Position numbers and translations under genes: made by a program
From: Photobacterium sp. TLY01
GTDB lineage: Bacteria > Pseudomonadota > Gammaproteobacteria > Enterobacterales > Vibrionaceae
DNA: 64,000 nt
Direction of reading: 5' to 3'
Assembly: GCF_021432065.1 (NCBI RefSeq)
Contig: NZ_CP090364.1
Span: forward strand, 930,001 to 994,000
Part shown: positions 62,749 to 64,000 of the stretch, in pieces
Position numbering within the stretch: the first letter of the stretch is position 1
Layout: each line of letters opens with the position of its first letter
Notes under the pieces: generated by a model
The model's input: the letters and a program-made list of their open reading frames with translations, nothing else
Databases searched by the model: none
Told to the model about the DNA's origin: nothing

Positions 62749-63374
62749 GCCTGTCCTCCCTGAGTGGAGCTGATCGCAGACAGGGATGTCTGCTGCCGTC
62801 GGGTCAGGGTTTGCAGGCCAGCTGCCAGATTGCCTCCCGAGACTCTGGGCTGGTGACAATAATAAGTGCCCCAGATTTTTTCCGCATCAGGAATGCGATC
62901 AGCTGATGCATCAGCAAGTATGTGAGGGGTTAATCCCAGCCGACGCATCATGGCCTGCAGTGGCCCGGTCGCGGTGAAAATACACCAGTGATAACCCAGG
63001 TTGACCAGATAGTGGGCTATCAGGGTGAAGTGCAGAGACGACATCCCGTTAGAGAATGCCGCAAGCTGTCCGAATTCAATCAATTCGCAACGGGAGACCG
63101 TCAGGCCCAGTTTTTCTGACATCAGCCGATCGGCAGGCTGATCCAGATACTGTTCCAGAAACAGCGGGCCTGTGCCGGCAGACTGGTAACCACACACGGA
63201 CAGCAGTTGATTCTGTGCATCGACCAAGGCCAGAAAATCAGGCATAAAGGTGTTGATACGCGCCTGAAAGGCAGAAGCATAGCGCGAGGCGACATAAAAT
63301 TCTGTTTTCTCACGCAAAGGATGATCTCTGTCAATATGCATCAGAGTGAGTTTGTTAGCATTATTCTGATTCAT
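62745..63374 (-). CDS. thermostable-hemolysin (delta-VPH) family protein, GNAT/autoinducer-synthase-like
   Basis: A 209-aa protein of the T-hemolysin family named after Vibrio delta-VPH. Segments include EFYVASRYASAF, FLALVDAQNQLLSVCGYQSA and CELIEFGQLAAFSNGMSSLHF (shown in part: ELIEFGQLAAF), with an acetyltransferase-like alpha/beta pattern. Despite the name, first position in an operon with an acyl-activating oxidase and an SDR suggests an acyl-transfer role rather than cell lysis; this is inference. The ATG at 63374 follows AAAGGGAAG; the upstream ATG at 63404 would lie inside the -10 region. It is the first gene of the six-gene operon. Confidence 0.82.
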   Translation of the reverse strand: MNQNNANKLTLMHIDRDHPLREKTEFYVASRYASAFQARINTFMPDFLALVDAQNQLLSVCGYQSAGTGPLFLEQYLDQPADRLMSEKLGLTVSRCELIEFGQLAAFSNGMSSLHFTLIAHYLVNLGYHWCIFTATGPLQAMMRRLGLTPHILADASADRIPDAEKIWGTYYCHQPRVSGGNLAAGLQTLTRRQQTSLSAISSTQGGQA

Positions 63375-63389
63375 CGCACACTTCCCTTT

Positions 63390-63411
63390 AAGGTATGTAT
63401 ACACACCTTAG
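63390..63411. promoter_or_regulatory. palindrome over the -10 and ribosome-binding region of the six-gene operon
   Basis: TAAGGT-A-TGTATACA-C-ACCTTA, a near-perfect 22-bp palindrome, extended by CCCTT/AAGGG outside. On the minus strand it contains a -10-like TATACA (63402-63397) and its outer part runs into the AAAGGGAAG ribosome-binding site. It could be a repressor site or an RNA hairpin controlling translation. Confidence 0.6.
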
Positions 63412-63420
63412 AAAGGGAAA

Positions 63421-63437
63421 CTTAAGACAGACTTAAG
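63421..63437 (-). promoter_or_regulatory. QseB/PmrA-type box upstream of the six-gene operon
   Basis: CTTAAG-ACAGA-CTTAAG, direct hexamers with an 11-bp period, matching the CTTAA-N6-CTTAA pattern known for PmrA and QseB. It is 46 bases upstream of the first start codon, and its proximal half is 18 bases from the TATACA -10 element, placing it over the -35 region. Confidence 0.75.
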
Positions 63438-63687
63438 ACATAAAATTAATCATCGAATCTTTGCGCCTTTTCAGTCGCCATGAGGTGATAGATTGATTTT
63501 AGTTATGTTTCCTCTCTTTAATATTTGTGACCTTGCTCCTGATGATTCAAGTGGTACGTCCAGATTATTGAGGGATATGTCAATTTCTTACAGGAAATTA
63601 ACGTTTAACATAAATGTCACATTGAGATTTATTCTTGTCATATTTTGTTGCGATGATGACCGCCAAGGAAAGGAGTGTAGAAGCGCA

Positions 63688-63912
63688 ATGAACATGAAAA
63701 TTCGAGCCAATCATCTGGAACCTATGGGATTTGAAGAGTTTTCCCGTTTAATCGATATGATGCCGGCTTCTCGCAGTCCTGTGAAAGTTGAGCCGCTGCT
63801 GGGCAAGGTGCTTACCCATCACTCGGGTGAAGCACGGGAAGGGAAGATTGTGATGCTGTCGTCCGGTACAACTCAGTGGCCGAAACGCCTGCGCACTGTG
63901 AACGGGTGTTAA
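63688..63912 (+). CDS. small hypothetical protein
   Basis: A 74-aa polar protein (MNMKIRANHLEPMGFEEFSRLID...). AAAGGAG lies 12 bases before the ATG at 63688, and a second ATG two codons later (63694) is further still. The frame is open from 63493, but the extra residues look non-coding. It has no recognised domain. It is divergent from the six-gene operon, and the gap of about 310 bases holds that operon's regulatory sites. Confidence 0.5.
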   Translation: MNMKIRANHLEPMGFEEFSRLIDMMPASRSPVKVEPLLGKVLTHHSGEAREGKIVMLSSGTTQWPKRLRTVNGC

Positions 63913-64000
63913 GTCAGGCGTGTGACGCAGACAACGCTAGATCAGGGATGATTATTTCTTTTCCAGGCTTAACAGGTAATTCCTGAGATTTACCCCTCTG

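Noticed and set aside
63493..63687. N-terminal extension of the small hypothetical gene at the right end
   Set aside because: The extra residues are hydrophobic/Cys-rich without a ribosome-binding site and overlap the regulatory gap; the ATG at 63688 follows a purine-rich site.

Overview
This window is chromosomal DNA from a gamma-proteobacterium, most probably Vibrionaceae (a Photobacterium, Grimontia or Vibrio-like genus). The evidence is the E. coli-like order decR-mdlA-mdlB-tesB-ybaY-atl-ffs, a thermostable-hemolysin (delta-VPH type) gene, an ampR/ampC pair, proVWX and yibHI. Base composition looks close to 50% GC in most of the window. It is visibly more AT-rich from about 32.4 to 41.9 kb, which looks like acquired DNA.

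Layout. 1-8.5 kb: conserved backbone, with a cysteine desulfhydrase (cdsH, cut by the window edge) divergent from its likely regulator decR, the MdlAB ABC exporter, tesB, ybaY, the alkyltransferase-like gene, a membrane protein and the 4.5S RNA gene. 9-15.4 kb: a periplasmic molybdenum hydroxylase operon (Tat-exported large subunit, [2Fe-2S] subunit, triheme cytochrome c) followed by its XdhC-type and MocA-type cofactor-maturation genes. 15.6-19.4 kb: a KdpD-like kinase without its N-terminal half and a KdpE-like regulator, in an operon with KtrA/KtrB potassium uptake. A KdpE-box-like sequence lies upstream. 19.9-24.5 kb: HflK/HflC-like prohibitin pair, NhaA antiporter and a fatty-acid desaturase. 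24.8-32.3 kb: accessory genes (lipoprotein, LysR regulator, ampC/ampR, WYL regulator/GST, arsR/acr3).

32.5-41.6 kb: a decayed biosynthetic cluster. In transcription order it has a LeuA-type synthase, a ChrR-like cupin (frameshifted), an AurF-type diiron N-oxygenase (split by an IS3-family element), an NRPS adenylation protein (3' end lost), an ISAs1-family element, and a ferredoxin-type reductase (5' end lost). The ligand spacing of the N-oxygenase matches AurF exactly, and the host frame can be restored by removing the IS. The cluster probably once made a small N-oxygenated aliphatic amino-acid product.

41.9-47.3 kb: an envelope region with a large HEAT-like secreted or anchored protein, a secreted partner, an outer-membrane barrel and a FecB-like binding protein. 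47.6-56.7 kb: an HlyD/ABC exporter, an EamA permease, yibHI and proVWX.

56.9-63.4 kb: a tightly packed six-gene minus-strand operon. Its genes are a thermostable-hemolysin-family protein, an acyl-activating enzyme fused to a heme-oxygenase-like diiron oxidase (HDO), an SDR reductase, a TPR protein, and a QseB/QseC-type two-component pair. The promoter carries a CTTAAG-N5-CTTAAG box of the kind bound by PmrA/QseB regulators, so the pathway looks controlled by its own two-component system. I regard this self-regulated operon as the best candidate for an undescribed system here.
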